Assembly: GCF_009828095.1 (NCBI RefSeq)
Contig: NZ_WTYP01000002.1
Coordinates: 67,001 to 131,000 of the forward strand
DNA: 64,000 nt
Origin: Pontixanthobacter luteolus
GTDB lineage: Bacteria > Pseudomonadota > Alphaproteobacteria > Sphingomonadales > Sphingomonadaceae
Direction of reading: 5' to 3'
Made by a program: the position numbers and the translations under genes. The notes under the pieces are model-generated. The model was not told the origin of the DNA. It saw nothing but the letters and a program-made list of their open reading frames with translations, and searched no databases. Positions 53,934 to 63,842 of the stretch are shown here, piece after piece; position 1 is the stretch's first letter; each line of letters begins with the position of its first letter.

Positions 53934-54509
53934 TCAGCGGTTCTTTCTAAGAACAACGTAAAGCGCACCCTCGCCCCCGTGGCGGCGGTGCGCTTTTCTT
54001 ATTGCGGCGATGGCATCGGCGTGATCGCCAGCTGCCAGCCAGTCGAGTATCTTGGCGCGGATCACCCCGCGTTTGGAACCCCGGTCCGCCGCCTCTACCG
54101 GGCGCGGCCTGCCAGTGATTACCAGCACCAGCCGCGCGCCCATCGAACGGGCCTGATGCATCCCGCTATCCAGCCGGGTGTGCGCCGCATCGACATAATG
54201 GTCGTGCAGATCGAGAGTGAAATCGGGCGCTATGCTTCCCGCTTTCAGCTTGCGGTCCCAGTGCGAATCCAGGCTCGATCCGCCAATGCGCCGCGCACTG
54301 CGCGGTGGCGGCTGCGTGGCGGGCGTTGGAATTTTGGGCGTGGGTGCCGGTTTTACCGCGGCCCTCTTCGGTATGACCGGAGCTTGCGGGGCAACCTTCT
54401 TCGATGGTTCGACCTTTGGCGCTCTGCGCCCTTCAAACGGTTCGACAGAGGACGCAAGCTTCGCCCATGCCGCTTCTTCATCGGCAGTCAGGCCGCGCGG
54501 CAGCCTCAC
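53934..54509 (-). CDS. Smr-domain protein
   Basis: A 191-residue protein with a Lys/Ala/Pro-rich disordered N-terminus (about 25-75) and a C-terminal Smr domain (about 95-190). Recognisable elements are FTLDLHDHYVDAAHTRLD (LDLH motif) and LVLVITGRPRP, with the closing HGGEGALYVVLRK in place of G-x-G-S-G. Stand-alone Smr proteins are nucleases or RNA-cleaving factors. The start overlaps the mltA stop (ATGA); the stop abuts convergent ahpF. Confidence 0.9.
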   Translation of the reverse strand: MRLPRGLTADEEAAWAKLASSVEPFEGRRAPKVEPSKKVAPQAPVIPKRAAVKPAPTPKIPTPATQPPPRSARRIGGSSLDSHWDRKLKAGSIAPDFTLDLHDHYVDAAHTRLDSGMHQARSMGARLVLVITGRPRPVEAADRGSKRGVIRAKILDWLAAGDHADAIAAIRKAHRRHGGEGALYVVLRKNR

Positions 54510-55687
54510 TTGCGGCTGAGGCGGTCGGCGGCAGAATTTGGCAGCAGGATCAACGCTTGTCCGCGCCCCGACATGCCGCCTGCAATTTCGCGCGCGCTAT
54601 CACCCGCACCCCAGAACGTATCGAACCGGTTCGCACCCTTGATCGCGCCGCCCGTGTCCTGCGCGATCCACAATCCGTTTGCCTCGGGCCGGTCGAGCTG
54701 CAACCACACCGGCGCGCCATAAGGCACAAAATTGGGATCGACAGCGACCGAGCTTTCCCGCCGGACCGGCACGCCCAGCGAGCCGAGCGGGCCATCACCA
54801 GTCAGTTCGCGGAAGAATATCCAGCTCTTGTTGAGCCGCATCAATTCGCGCCCGTCCTCCGGGTTTTCGCGGATATATTGCATGATGCCTTGCATGGAGC
54901 CGGGATACTGCCCCGGCTCGTCGCCCAGCAGGCCCTGTTCGCGCATGACGCCGCCAATCCCGGTATAGCCGCGGCCATTCTGCCCCGCGTATCCGATCCG
55001 CATGACGCCGCCTTCGGCCAGTGCGAGGCGGCCCGAACCCTGTATCTGGAGGAAGAACATTTCGACCGGATCGGCGGCATAAGCGATTTCCAGCCCGCGA
55101 CCGGCCAGAGCACCTTCTTCGATTTCCGCGCGTTCAAAATAAGGTACGAAATCACCGTTCGCGTCGATCCGTCCCAGTGGCGCGCGCCCGGTGCGTTCGG
55201 ATTCGGGCATGTCATCGGGCCATTGCCTGATCAAATCATCGGGCAATGCATAGACCGGAACTTCGCAGCCCGGCTGGCGCGTGCGGCACCCGCGTATCTC
55301 AGGTTCGAAATATCCCGTCGCAAAGGCATCACCAGAACCGACGCGGGCGGTCTGGAAATTGTCAAAAAAGAACCGTGCCGGATCGCCGGAATGGATGCGG
55401 GCGGCGCTGCACGCCGTTTCCCAGTCGGATAGAATGGTGAGGCCCGACTTATCTTCACGGCGCAGGATCGATGGGCACGATTCGATGAAAGACGCCAGCC
55501 CGCTGGCCGCATCACCCGCGGTGAGGTTCAGCCTGCCTGCGAGCGGCGCCACGGACACGCCCAGCATCGCCGCAGAACTTGCTGGTGGCGGAGAGACCGG
55601 CGGCGCGGCAGGTTTGGGAATTACCGTACAGCCGGCGACAAACGCCGATGCGGCAAGTGCGATCAGGCGCAGAGCCGCTGCAGGCAT
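54506..55687 (-). CDS. mltA: Membrane-bound lytic murein transglycosylase A
   Basis: A 393-residue lipoprotein with lipobox LAASAFVAGCTV (Cys about residue 20). MltA barrel elements are GYFEPEIRGC, MFFLQIQGSGRLALAEGG and the 3D domain at the end, VWLQLDRPEANGLWIAQDTGG, with catalytic Asp in AQDTGGAIKGANRFD. It cleaves glycan strands to 1,6-anhydro-muropeptides. The mltA-smr pair following a Tim44-like gene is a familiar alphaproteobacterial arrangement. Confidence 0.95.
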   Translation of the reverse strand: MPAAALRLIALAASAFVAGCTVIPKPAAPPVSPPPASSAAMLGVSVAPLAGRLNLTAGDAASGLASFIESCPSILRREDKSGLTILSDWETACSAARIHSGDPARFFFDNFQTARVGSGDAFATGYFEPEIRGCRTRQPGCEVPVYALPDDLIRQWPDDMPESERTGRAPLGRIDANGDFVPYFERAEIEEGALAGRGLEIAYAADPVEMFFLQIQGSGRLALAEGGVMRIGYAGQNGRGYTGIGGVMREQGLLGDEPGQYPGSMQGIMQYIRENPEDGRELMRLNKSWIFFRELTGDGPLGSLGVPVRRESSVAVDPNFVPYGAPVWLQLDRPEANGLWIAQDTGGAIKGANRFDTFWGAGDSAREIAGGMSGRGQALILLPNSAADRLSRK

Positions 55688-55694
55688 GGCGCGA

Positions 55695-56357
55695 TCAGCC
55701 CTCGTCGGTTTCGTCGAGCAGCCAGTTCGGATTTGCCGAGTTCACATCGCGCATGAATGTCCAGACGTCGCGGGTTTCAATCGCATCGTCGAGTGAGCCG
55801 GCGATCATGTTGCCATTCTTGTCACGAGTTACCGCAGCGATGTCTGCAACGAAGCGAACTGCGACACGGGCCATTGTCCCGTCGAGCGAGGCGCGGTCGA
55901 TAACGGCTTCTTCGATCCGGATCAGCGTGTTGTCCAACGTCTCGCCAGCTTCCTCACGCATGGTGATTGCGCTGTCGAAGCTCTGGTAAACATCGTCGTC
56001 GCAGAGCTCTTTCAAGGTTTCGCGGTCGCCGTTCCAGAACGCTTCCAGCACCATGCCGTAAGCGGCCTTCGCGCCTTCCAGGAAACCGATAATTTCGAAC
56101 CGGCGATCAGCTGCGGAAATCTCGCGAACGCCGCGTTCCACCGCAGGCATCACGCCCGGGAATTCGCGGACATTGGTTTCGGCCTGCGCACCATCTTCAT
56201 TCTTCGGCGCAGCCGGTGGGGGCGCTACCTGTTTGGTCGGGTCGAAACGTGTCGGGATCGATTCCTCCTCATGCTCAGCACGTTGGCCCAGCACGGAATA
56301 GAGACGCAGGCCCAAAAAGGCGGCGATCATGGCGAGGATTACAATCTCAAAAATCAC
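55695..56357 (-). CDS. Tim44/TimA-like domain protein
   Basis: A 220-residue protein anchored by one N-terminal helix (MIFEIVILAMIAAFLGLRLY). A Pro/Glu-rich linker precedes the Tim44-like domain (about 85-215): FEIIGFLEGAKAAYGMVLEAFWNGD and IEEAVIDRASLDGTMARVAVRF (both split). It resembles the membrane protein Tim44 and alphaproteobacterial TimA. Role likely in membrane protein handling; its neighbour secB, divergently transcribed, fits export. Seven bases separate it from mltA. Confidence 0.9.
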   Translation of the reverse strand: MIFEIVILAMIAAFLGLRLYSVLGQRAEHEEESIPTRFDPTKQVAPPPAAPKNEDGAQAETNVREFPGVMPAVERGVREISAADRRFEIIGFLEGAKAAYGMVLEAFWNGDRETLKELCDDDVYQSFDSAITMREEAGETLDNTLIRIEEAVIDRASLDGTMARVAVRFVADIAAVTRDKNGNMIAGSLDDAIETRDVWTFMRDVNSANPNWLLDETDEG

Positions 56358-56612
56358 GTTGAATACCTGTCTTGCGATGTTGGGGCCGGATCGGCCAGCG
56401 CATGTCTGCCCGTAACTGGTCCTGCCTTACATCCGGTTTCTTACCAATCCTGCCTTAAATAGGGACTGAACACAAATGAACAACGCCCTGCTGGGTTCCT
56501 TTTCAGGCAGTTCGTGTCACGCATTGCGACCGCTGCGCCCAAGTGCTAGGCGCGCGTCCGAACCCGCCGCAACGCGGTACTGACACATTGATCTAACGAA
56601 AGACGATTTATC

Positions 56613-57161
56613 ATGGCCGACGAAGGCGATATCCTCACCGACCTCAACATGGATGCAGCGCCGAATGGCCCAGTGCCCAATGGCGAAGACACTTCGCCCG
56701 CAGCAGGCATCATTTCACAGTATGTGAAAGACCTTTCGGTCGAAAATCCGAACGCACCGGCCAGCTATCAGTGGCAGAGCCAGCCGCAGATCGACCTGCA
56801 GTTCAATATCGGCGCGAAGCCGATCGAGGGCGACGTTCACGAAGTTGAACTGAAGATCAACGTCAACGCCAAGACCGATCAGGGCAATGCCTATCTGATC
56901 GAACTGGCCTATTGCGGGCTGGTCGCCATGCGCAACCTGCCGGACGACCAGGCGCACGCGTTTCTCTATGCCGAAGCACCGCGTATGCTGTTCCCGTTTG
57001 CACGCCGCGTGATTTCGGACGCTACCCGCGATCTCGGCTACCAGCCGCTGATGATGGACCCGATCGATTTCAACGGCCTCTACATCCAGCAGCTGCAGGC
57101 GAAAGCGCAGCGCGAAGCCGAAGAAGCAGGCGGTGCAGCCGCACCATCCGGGGACGCCTGA
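56613..57161 (+). CDS. secB: Protein-export chaperone SecB
   Basis: A 182-residue SecB with acidic N-terminal extension (about 35 residues). The core begins SQYVKDLSVENPNAP, continues with VHEVELKINVNAK and YLIELAYCGLV, and ends FPFARRVISDATRDLGYQPLM with helix GLYIQQLQAKAQRE. It forms tetramers that keep preproteins unfolded and deliver them to SecA. Confidence 0.96.
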   Translation: MADEGDILTDLNMDAAPNGPVPNGEDTSPAAGIISQYVKDLSVENPNAPASYQWQSQPQIDLQFNIGAKPIEGDVHEVELKINVNAKTDQGNAYLIELAYCGLVAMRNLPDDQAHAFLYAEAPRMLFPFARRVISDATRDLGYQPLMMDPIDFNGLYIQQLQAKAQREAEEAGGAAAPSGDA

Positions 57162-57189
57162 GGCTGATGCCAGACGCGGGCGCTGAAGC

Positions 57190-58761
57190 ATGAGCCTGCT
57201 CAAGAACGTCGGAACCATTGGCGGGCTGACAGCTGTCAGCCGCGTCTTTGGTTTCGTGCGCGATATGCTGGTGGCCCGCGTGCTGGGCGCGACCGCCATG
57301 GGCGATGCCTGGCAGCTGGCCTTCATGCTGCCCAACATCTTCCGGCGGCTGTTTGCCGAAGGCGCCTTTGCCAGCGCGTTCGTGCCGCTGTTCAACCGCC
57401 GAATGAAGGAAGACGGCGACCTCAGCGAAGCGCGACGGTTCGCCGAAAACGTGCTCGCAGTGCTGCTGCCGATACTCATCGTGTTCGGCGCCATCGCGCT
57501 GATCGTGATGCCATGGGTGGTCGCCTATTTCGCGCCCGAGGGTCTAGCGGAAGATGGGGACAGCCTCGCAATTGCCACCACGATGGCGCGCATCACCTTC
57601 CCCTATCTGTTGTTCATGAGCCTCGCCACGCTGGTGGCTGCAGTGCTCAATTCGCTGTCCCGCTTTGCTGCGGCTGCTGCGGCGCCGATCCTGCTGAATA
57701 TCTGCCTGATCACCGCGCTGGCATACGGCGCGACGCTGGACGGCGGGCTTGAGGCGCGCCGTGAAACTGCGACCCTGATGGCAGTCGCGCTATCGCTGTC
57801 GGGTTTACTGCAACTCGTCTGGCTGAGCGTGTGGATGCGCAAGGCGGGTTTCCGCATTTCGCTGGTCGCGCCGAAAATCACCGGCGGGGTCAAGGAGCTG
57901 GGCATACTGGTTGTGCCCGCAGTGTTTGGCGCGGGCGTGTACCAGATCAGCCGCTTCATCGACCTGTTTTTCCTCTCCACGCTGCCGGTGGGCAGCTACA
58001 CCTATCTCGCGATGGGCGACCGGTGGAACCAGTTGCCGCTGGGAATCATCGGGATTGCGCTGGGCACGGCAATTCTGCCTGCCCTCTCGCGCTTTCTATC
58101 ACGTGATGAAAATGACGAGGCCGCACGCCTGCAGTCGAACGCGATCGAATTGGCCATGCTGCTGACCTTGCCGGCGGCCGTTGCCCTGTTCGTGACCGGC
58201 AGCGCATTCACCCGAGTGTTCTTTGCCGGCGGTGAGTTCACCGTGGAAGACGCGATGATAACCGGCACAGTGGTCGGCGGGCTGGTGATCGGTCTGCCTG
58301 CCTATGTGCTGATCAAGGTGCTGACCCCCAACTTCTTCGCCCGCAAGGACACACGGACCCCGGTCTATACAGCCGCCGCATCGCTGGTGGTCACGGTGGC
58401 GCTCAACATCATGCTGGTGCCTACGCTCGGCGTGCTGGCGCTGGCGATTGCCGGGTCGGTCGGTGCGTGGTGCAATGTCGCGCTGCTGTATCTGATCCTG
58501 CACCGCAAAGGATACTTCCGCCTGCCCGCACGGATTTCCGGGCGGCTCGCGCGGATCATGGTCGCCGCGGCAATCATGGGGGCAGCGCTGTGGGCCCTGA
58601 TGCCGCCGCTCGATCCCTATTTCAGCGGCACCATCGCCCAGCGCGGAGGGGCCATCGCTGCGGTTGTTCTGACCGGGCTGATCACTTTCGCAATCGCGGC
58701 AATTGTCCTTCGAGTCCTTGACCGCGACACCATTGCCCGGCTTATGCGGCGCAAAGCCTGA
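57190..58761 (+). CDS. murJ: Lipid II flippase MurJ (MviN)
   Basis: A 523-residue MOP-superfamily protein with about 14 transmembrane helices. Recognisable regions are TIGGLTAVSRVFGFVRDMLVA, FRRLFAEGAFASAFVPLF, FTRVFFAGGEFTVEDA and SRFIDLFFLSTLP. Arg in RDMLVA and the RLFAEGAF loop match residues needed for lipid II transport. It flips lipid-linked peptidoglycan precursors. Confidence 0.96.
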   Translation: MSLLKNVGTIGGLTAVSRVFGFVRDMLVARVLGATAMGDAWQLAFMLPNIFRRLFAEGAFASAFVPLFNRRMKEDGDLSEARRFAENVLAVLLPILIVFGAIALIVMPWVVAYFAPEGLAEDGDSLAIATTMARITFPYLLFMSLATLVAAVLNSLSRFAAAAAAPILLNICLITALAYGATLDGGLEARRETATLMAVALSLSGLLQLVWLSVWMRKAGFRISLVAPKITGGVKELGILVVPAVFGAGVYQISRFIDLFFLSTLPVGSYTYLAMGDRWNQLPLGIIGIALGTAILPALSRFLSRDENDEAARLQSNAIELAMLLTLPAAVALFVTGSAFTRVFFAGGEFTVEDAMITGTVVGGLVIGLPAYVLIKVLTPNFFARKDTRTPVYTAAASLVVTVALNIMLVPTLGVLALAIAGSVGAWCNVALLYLILHRKGYFRLPARISGRLARIMVAAAIMGAALWALMPPLDPYFSGTIAQRGGAIAAVVLTGLITFAIAAIVLRVLDRDTIARLMRRKA

Positions 58762-58792
58762 GCAAGGCATCTGCAAACCAACAGGATTATTC

Positions 58793-59809
58793 ATGCGCGT
58801 AGTTTCCGGCATCCAGCCGACAGGCAATCTTCACCTTGGCAATTATCTCGGGGCAATCCGGAACTGGGTGAAGATGCAGGACGAAATGGAAGAAGGCAGC
58901 GAATGTCTGTTCTTTCTGGCCGATCTGCACGCGATCTCCATGCCGCATGATCCGGCAGAGCTGAGATCCGGAACGCTGGAAATGGTCGCCGCACTGGTGG
59001 CATGCGGGATTGATCCGTCGCGGTCTGTGTTGTTCAATCAGGCTCAGGTCCCGGCACATACCGAACTGCAATGGCTGCTCAACGGCACCGCACGGATGGG
59101 CTGGCTCAACCGGATGACCCAGTTCAAGGACAAGTCAGGCAAGAACCGCGAAGGTTCCAGTGTCGCCCTGTTCACTTATCCGGTGCTTCAGGCCGCCGAC
59201 GTGCTGCTGTATCAGGCCACCCACGTCCCGGTCGGCGATGACCAGAAACAGCATCTCGAACTGGCGCGGGACATCGCGCAGAAATTCAACAATGATTTCT
59301 GCACCGAAGATGCACCGGTGTTCACTCTGCCCGACCCGATCGTTCCGCCGGAGGCCGCGCGGATCATGAGCCTGCGCGATGGCAGCGCAAAGATGAGCAA
59401 GTCGGACCCTTCGGAAATGAGCCGGATCAATCTGGTCGATGATGCCGACACGATCATTAAAAAGGTCAAGAAGGCAAAGTCGGATGCCGATGCATTGCCG
59501 TCGGAGGAAAAGGGATTGGAAGGACGCCCCGAGGCGCAGAACCTTGTCACCATCTATGCCGCCGTGACCGGTGAAAGCGTCGATCAGGTGCTGGGCCGTT
59601 TCGGCGGTGAAGGCTTTGGCAAGTTCAAGCCTGCATTGGGCGAAGTGCTGGTCGAAACGCTGGCGCCGATTTCCGAACGCTTCCGTGATCTCAAATCGGA
59701 TCGCGAATCGCTTGATGCCATCCTTGCACGCGGCGCTGCGAAGGCGCGCGAAATAGGCCGCCCGACAATCGACAAGACATATCAGGCGCTGGGGCTGGTC
59801 AGGGGATAA
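58793..59809 (+). CDS. trpS: Tryptophanyl-tRNA synthetase
   Basis: ATG 58793 after AGGA gives 338 residues, the usual length for bacterial TrpRS. Class I signatures: SGIQPTGNLHLGNYLGA (HIGH-like HLGN), DADTI/DDQKQHLELARDIA for dimer and substrate recognition, and AKMSKSDPSEMS (KMSKS). It follows murJ by 31 bases, possibly co-transcribed. Confidence 0.97.
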   Translation: MRVVSGIQPTGNLHLGNYLGAIRNWVKMQDEMEEGSECLFFLADLHAISMPHDPAELRSGTLEMVAALVACGIDPSRSVLFNQAQVPAHTELQWLLNGTARMGWLNRMTQFKDKSGKNREGSSVALFTYPVLQAADVLLYQATHVPVGDDQKQHLELARDIAQKFNNDFCTEDAPVFTLPDPIVPPEAARIMSLRDGSAKMSKSDPSEMSRINLVDDADTIIKKVKKAKSDADALPSEEKGLEGRPEAQNLVTIYAAVTGESVDQVLGRFGGEGFGKFKPALGEVLVETLAPISERFRDLKSDRESLDAILARGAAKAREIGRPTIDKTYQALGLVRG

Positions 59810-59953
59810 CCCTTTAAAATCAAAGAAAATTGGCCCTGATTCCGTTCAAGGTCGGTTCAGTCGGCCGCTTTACAATCAGGCCCCATAGTGACAGCTTTCG
59901 ATGCGCCATGGGGGACGCCGCGCTGTCTTCATGCGATTTCAGAAGGTAGTTCC

Positions 59954-60658
59954 ATGTCTATCAAGAATTTCACATTCAAACGGGCGGTAAAACTTGCCGC
60001 CGTGCCGCTCGCCCTGGCGAGCGTTGCCGCGTGCACCACGCCGTTCAAGGCGGACGTTTCACGCTTCCAGAGCCAGCTTCCCGCGCCGCAGGGCCAGACC
60101 TTTGCCGTGGTCGCGGACGATCCGGCTCTGGCAGGCGGGCTCGAATTTTCGCAATATGCCGATCTGGTCGAAACAGAGATGGCCAAGCTGGGTTACGTCG
60201 AAGGTACTCCCGAAGATGCGACCTTGCTGGTTCGTTTCGATTACGGTGTCGACAAGGGCCGGGAACGGGTACGCTCGACCGGTTTCCGCGACCCGTTCTA
60301 TGACCCTTGGTATGGTCCGCGTTCGCGGGTGGCATATGTCCGCACCCGGCGCGGCTATCGCTTGGTCCATGTCCCCTCGCGTGCGTGGGGTTACGGATTC
60401 TACGATCCGTGGTTCGGCCAGGACGATGTTCGCAGCTATACCATTTACACCAGCGGCATCGACATGAAGATCGACAACGGCGCAACCGGAGAGCGGCTGT
60501 TCGAAGGCAAGGCGCAAGCTGTCTCGACGTCGAACCGCCTGCAATATCTGGTGCCCAATCTGGTAGAGGCGATGTTCACCGATTTCCCCGGAAATTCGGG
60601 TGAGACACTGCGAATTTCGATCCAGCCGGAAGAAACCAAGGTCCGCAAGATCGACTAG
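59954..60658 (+). CDS. DUF4136 lipoprotein
   Basis: ATG 59954 gives 234 residues with lipoprotein signal AAVPLALASVAACTTPF (Cys about 27). The DUF4136 domain (about 70-230) has FAVVADDPALAGGLEFSQYA and LVETEMAKLGYVEGTPEDATLLVRFDYGVD (split). A Tyr/Trp/Pro/Phe-rich insertion (FYDPWYGPR, FYDPWFGQD) is notable. Outer-membrane association likely; function unknown. A T-tract terminator follows its stop. Confidence 0.85.
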   Translation: MSIKNFTFKRAVKLAAVPLALASVAACTTPFKADVSRFQSQLPAPQGQTFAVVADDPALAGGLEFSQYADLVETEMAKLGYVEGTPEDATLLVRFDYGVDKGRERVRSTGFRDPFYDPWYGPRSRVAYVRTRRGYRLVHVPSRAWGYGFYDPWFGQDDVRSYTIYTSGIDMKIDNGATGERLFEGKAQAVSTSNRLQYLVPNLVEAMFTDFPGNSGETLRISIQPEETKVRKID

Positions 60659-60683
60659 AATCATCCCTTGGACGGGAATCGAA

Positions 60684-60710
60684 GGCGGGCCGGAAACGGT
60701 CCGCCTTTTT
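60684..60710 (+). terminator. Intrinsic terminator after DUF4136 gene
   Basis: GGCGGGCCG (60684-60692), GAAA tetraloop, CGGTCCGCC (60697-60705) with one G-T pair, then TTTTT (60706-60710), 25 bases after the stop. A typical intrinsic terminator. Confidence 0.93.
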
Positions 60711-60731
60711 CGAGCGTGCGCCGCGCAGACG

Positions 60732-61073
60732 CTATTTCCGGTCGTTCTGTTTCCAGCGCCACCTGACGGCAGCCACACCCACCGCCATTGCCACCGACCC
60801 GATCAGAAACGCGCCGGGGAAAGTCAGCGGAACACCGCCATCAGTGCCGCCCATCGAACTGTCGATCTGGTCGAGCAGGTAGTTTGCCAGATGAATGACG
60901 CCGGTAAGCAGAGCGAAAGTTATCAGGACATTGCGCGGGTCTAGCGGCCCCCAACTTGTGCGGATGCCGATATAGCGAAGGATGCGCTCTGCCAACCAGA
61001 CTAGGATGACGATCCATGCGATCAGGGCCACTGCCCCGATCAGTGCCCCGCCCACGCCGATCCCGGCCAGCAT
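60732..61073 (-). CDS. Uncharacterised three-helix membrane protein
   Basis: A 113-residue membrane protein: MLAGIGVGGALIGAVALIAWIVILVWLAER region (helix 1), VLITFALLTGVIHLANYLLD (helix 2) and FPGAFLIGSVAMAVGVAAV (helix 3), with a basic C-terminus (RWRWKQNDRK). It follows dut by 13 bases on the same strand. No family recognised. Confidence 0.72.
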   Translation of the reverse strand: MLAGIGVGGALIGAVALIAWIVILVWLAERILRYIGIRTSWGPLDPRNVLITFALLTGVIHLANYLLDQIDSSMGGTDGGVPLTFPGAFLIGSVAMAVGVAAVRWRWKQNDRK

Positions 61074-61086
61074 CAGGAACGCCGCC

Positions 61087-61533
61087 TCATCGTCCGGTAG
61101 AGCCGAAACCGCCGCTGCCGCGCGCTGTTTCGTCCAGATCGTCCACCTCGAGCCAGGCGGCCTGTGTGACAGGGGCCAGCACCAATTGGGCCACCCGCTC
61201 GCCGCGCTTGATCGGTAACGGGTCGCTGCCGTGATTGATCATCAACACCTTGAGTTCGCCGCGGTAGTCGGAATCGATCGTGCCGGGGGTGTTCGGCACG
61301 GTAACGCCGAATTTGAATGCGAGGCCGGATCGCGGTCGCACCTGAATTTCATATCCTTGCGGGATCGCCATCGACAGGCCGGTTGCGACCGCGTGCCGCG
61401 TACCCGGTTCCAGAACCACATCTTCAGCCGACAGCACATCCATTCCGGCAGCCCCTTCGGTAGCGTAAGCGGGCAGTGCGAGCCCCTCTCCGTGCGGCAG
61501 GCGCTTCAGTTTTACGCCGACAGGGTCACTCAT
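61087..61533 (-). CDS. dut: dUTP diphosphatase
   Basis: A 148-residue trimeric dUTPase. Five motifs in order: [49 protein letters not shown] and [11 protein letters not shown]. It hydrolyses dUTP to dUMP. The start lies eight bases inside the coaBC 3' end, so the two are coupled, an arrangement common in Proteobacteria. Confidence 0.97.
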   Translation of the reverse strand: MSDPVGVKLKRLPHGEGLALPAYATEGAAGMDVLSAEDVVLEPGTRHAVATGLSMAIPQGYEIQVRPRSGLAFKFGVTVPNTPGTIDSDYRGELKVLMINHGSDPLPIKRGERVAQLVLAPVTQAAWLEVDDLDETARGSGGFGSTGR

Positions 61534-63181
61534 TATCCTCGCTCTCCAAAGCTTCCGCCACGCGCTCGATCAGCCTGCGCGCCACAGCATCCTTTGGCAT
61601 GTTTTCAAGATTGTCGACACCGCTGCTGGTGACGATGTGCACACGATTATTGTCGCCGCCCATCACGTCGCCCGAAACGTCGTTCGCGACGATCCAGTCA
61701 ACACCCTTGCGCTTCAGCTTGATCTTGGCATTTTCAACCACGTCCTGCGTTTCCGCAGCAAAGCCGATCAGCAAGCGCGGGCGTTTTCCGCCTGCCGCGG
61801 TGTTGGCCAGGATATCCGGATTTTCCGTCAACATCAGCGCAGGCGGTGCGGAACCGCGTTTCTTGATCTTCTCGTCGGAGAAATCCTTGCTGCGCCAGTC
61901 GGAGACTGCAGCGACCATGATCGCCGTATCGACCGGCAGTGCCTTTTTCACCTCATCTGCCATTTCGCGCGCGGATTCGACATCGATGCGATCGACCCCT
62001 GGCGGCGTGTCGAGATAAACCGGCCCTGCAATCAGCGTCACACGCGCGCCGGCATTGGCGGCGGCGGCGGCAATGGCGAAGCCCTGTTTGCCCGATGATC
62101 TGTTGGCGATGTAGCGGACGGGATCAATCGCCTCGCGCGTTGGCCCGGCAGTAATCAACACGTGCTTGCCATACAGCGGGCGGTGCTCCGGATCGGTGTC
62201 GAAATCAGGCTGCCCGTCCAGCGGATCATGATCGTCATCACTCACAGTGATAGCGTGCTCATCGCCATCCAGCGGTTGAGGTTCTGCCTCGCCCGCACCG
62301 GTCTTGACCGTGTGGTTCATCGCTTCCGGATCGGTCGGGGGTGCAGATGCCGCCCCGCCCTTTGCAGCGAGCAGCGAGGAATTCGGATCGAATTCGATCG
62401 CCTCTTCCTCGAATTGATCATCACCGAATTCTTCTGCACCTTCGGGTGCATCTTCGGGAATCTCGTCGCTCCACTGCGCTTCGATTTCCTCGACCGAGCG
62501 CTTTGGCGTGGAGCGCGGAATCAGCGATGAAAGCAATCCGCCCAGTCCGCCCCGCGGTTCCGGCGGTTCTTCCTCAGGCTCGATTGCCTCGACATACTCG
62601 TCGATTTCTGCCGCGCCGACATCACCGGGATCGATGCCAAGAAGTTCGGCAATCTCCAGCCAGATCATCTCCGGTTCGGGCAGGCGGCCCGGGCCGAATT
62701 CGCCGCAGGCCATCGCACCTTCATCGGGGTCGACCACATGCACCCCGGCTTGCCTGAGCCAGGCGGCGTTACGCTGGGTCGCCTCGTGCTGCCACATGCG
62801 CACGTTCATCGCCGGGACCGCCATCACCGGTTTGTCGGTGGCGAGGATCAGCGTAGTCGCCAGATCGTCAGCGATGCCTGCTGCCATCTTGGCCATCAGG
62901 TCTGCCGTTGCCGGGCAGACCACCACCAGATCGGCTTCGCGGCTGAGCTGTATGTGGCCCATTTCCGCTTCGTTCTTCAGATCCCACAGGGTGGTGTATA
63001 CCGGGTTTTCACTGAGCGCGGCGAGCGCCATCGGGGTCACGAATTGCTGGCCGCCATTGGTCACCACACAGGTAACCTCGCCGCCGCCCTTGCGGATCAG
63101 ACGGACCAGTTCGCAAGACTTGTAGGCAGCGATACCGCCGCCCACCACAAGCAGCACCTTTGGTGTGCGCGGTGCATTCAT
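61526..63181 (-). CDS. coaBC: Bifunctional phosphopantothenoylcysteine decarboxylase/synthase with long acidic linker
   Basis: A 551-residue CoaBC (usual about 400). CoaC (1-182): [20 protein letters not shown] site, His76 in [16 protein letters not shown] and [10 protein letters not shown] with Cys159. CoaB (337-551): [28 protein letters not shown] and LIGFAAET. Between them, residues about 185-336 form a Glu/Asp/Pro-rich disordered linker that most homologues lack. It makes 4'-phosphopantetheine for coenzyme A. The gene overlaps dut by 8 bases. Confidence 0.95.
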   Translation of the reverse strand: MNAPRTPKVLLVVGGGIAAYKSCELVRLIRKGGGEVTCVVTNGGQQFVTPMALAALSENPVYTTLWDLKNEAEMGHIQLSREADLVVVCPATADLMAKMAAGIADDLATTLILATDKPVMAVPAMNVRMWQHEATQRNAAWLRQAGVHVVDPDEGAMACGEFGPGRLPEPEMIWLEIAELLGIDPGDVGAAEIDEYVEAIEPEEEPPEPRGGLGGLLSSLIPRSTPKRSVEEIEAQWSDEIPEDAPEGAEEFGDDQFEEEAIEFDPNSSLLAAKGGAASAPPTDPEAMNHTVKTGAGEAEPQPLDGDEHAITVSDDDHDPLDGQPDFDTDPEHRPLYGKHVLITAGPTREAIDPVRYIANRSSGKQGFAIAAAAANAGARVTLIAGPVYLDTPPGVDRIDVESAREMADEVKKALPVDTAIMVAAVSDWRSKDFSDEKIKKRGSAPPALMLTENPDILANTAAGGKRPRLLIGFAAETQDVVENAKIKLKRKGVDWIVANDVSGDVMGGDNNRVHIVTSSGVDNLENMPKDAVARRLIERVAEALESEDNE

Positions 63182-63394
63182 TTCAACATGCTCTCAACTG
63201 CCGTATCCGCGCAAACACGTACACAAGCCACAAGCGCGCGCATCACCAATTTCCCATCGTTAACCATCGCCGCAGCCTAGCGAGCGACTGCAAGGCCCGC
63301 TAGCCCTGCGTGACAGTGGTTAAGTTTTATCTGGCCGATCATCGTTACCGGCCTATAAACCACGCCATAAAATAATGCCGAGAGGGGATTTGAT

Positions 63395-63796
63395 ATGCGC
63401 TTGATTTTGACGGCCCTGCTGTTCGTAGGCGGCCTGTTTTTCGTGGTGACAGGGGCTGATTTCCTGATCCGTCCGGAAGATGCGGCGGCCGGTTTTGGCA
63501 TGGCAGCGACAACCAAGACCGGGCTTGCCGCCATCCGGGGCGACATGACGGCCTTTTTCCTGATCACGGGATTGTCCATGCTGATCGGCGCGTGGCGGCG
63601 GAATGGCGACATCCTGCTGATCCCCGCCTTCATGCTGGGCTGCGCGTTGCTTGGCCGGTTCATCACGCTGCTCGTGAACGGGGCGGATGACGGGTTTTTC
63701 CTGCCGATGATCGTTGAGGCCGTGTTCGTGATCCTGTCACTGCTCGGCAGCCGTATCCTGCCGCATCCTGTCACAGACGGCGACGAGACGACCTGA
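63395..63796 (+). CDS. DUF4345 membrane protein
   Basis: A 133-residue membrane protein with about four helices (LTALLFVGGLFFVVTGADFLI, DMTAFFLITGLSMLIGAW, ILLIPAFMLGCALLGRFITLL and a C-terminal one). Pattern and length agree with DUF4345. The ATG follows GAGAGGGG by eight bases. Function unknown. It is divergent from coaBC with a 213-bp spacer that includes a TATAAA at about 63354. Confidence 0.8.
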   Translation: MRLILTALLFVGGLFFVVTGADFLIRPEDAAAGFGMAATTKTGLAAIRGDMTAFFLITGLSMLIGAWRRNGDILLIPAFMLGCALLGRFITLLVNGADDGFFLPMIVEAVFVILSLLGSRILPHPVTDGDETT

Positions 63797-63842
63797 GCCT
63801 AAGCTGCAGCAGTCATGGCCTGCCTGGCATGGGCCGGGCGGG

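Noticed and set aside
56420-56457. Direct repeat TCCTGCCTTA, 28 bp apart, between the Tim44-like gene and secB
   Set aside because: Only two copies of a 10-mer; no promoter or binding-site logic found, so likely chance.
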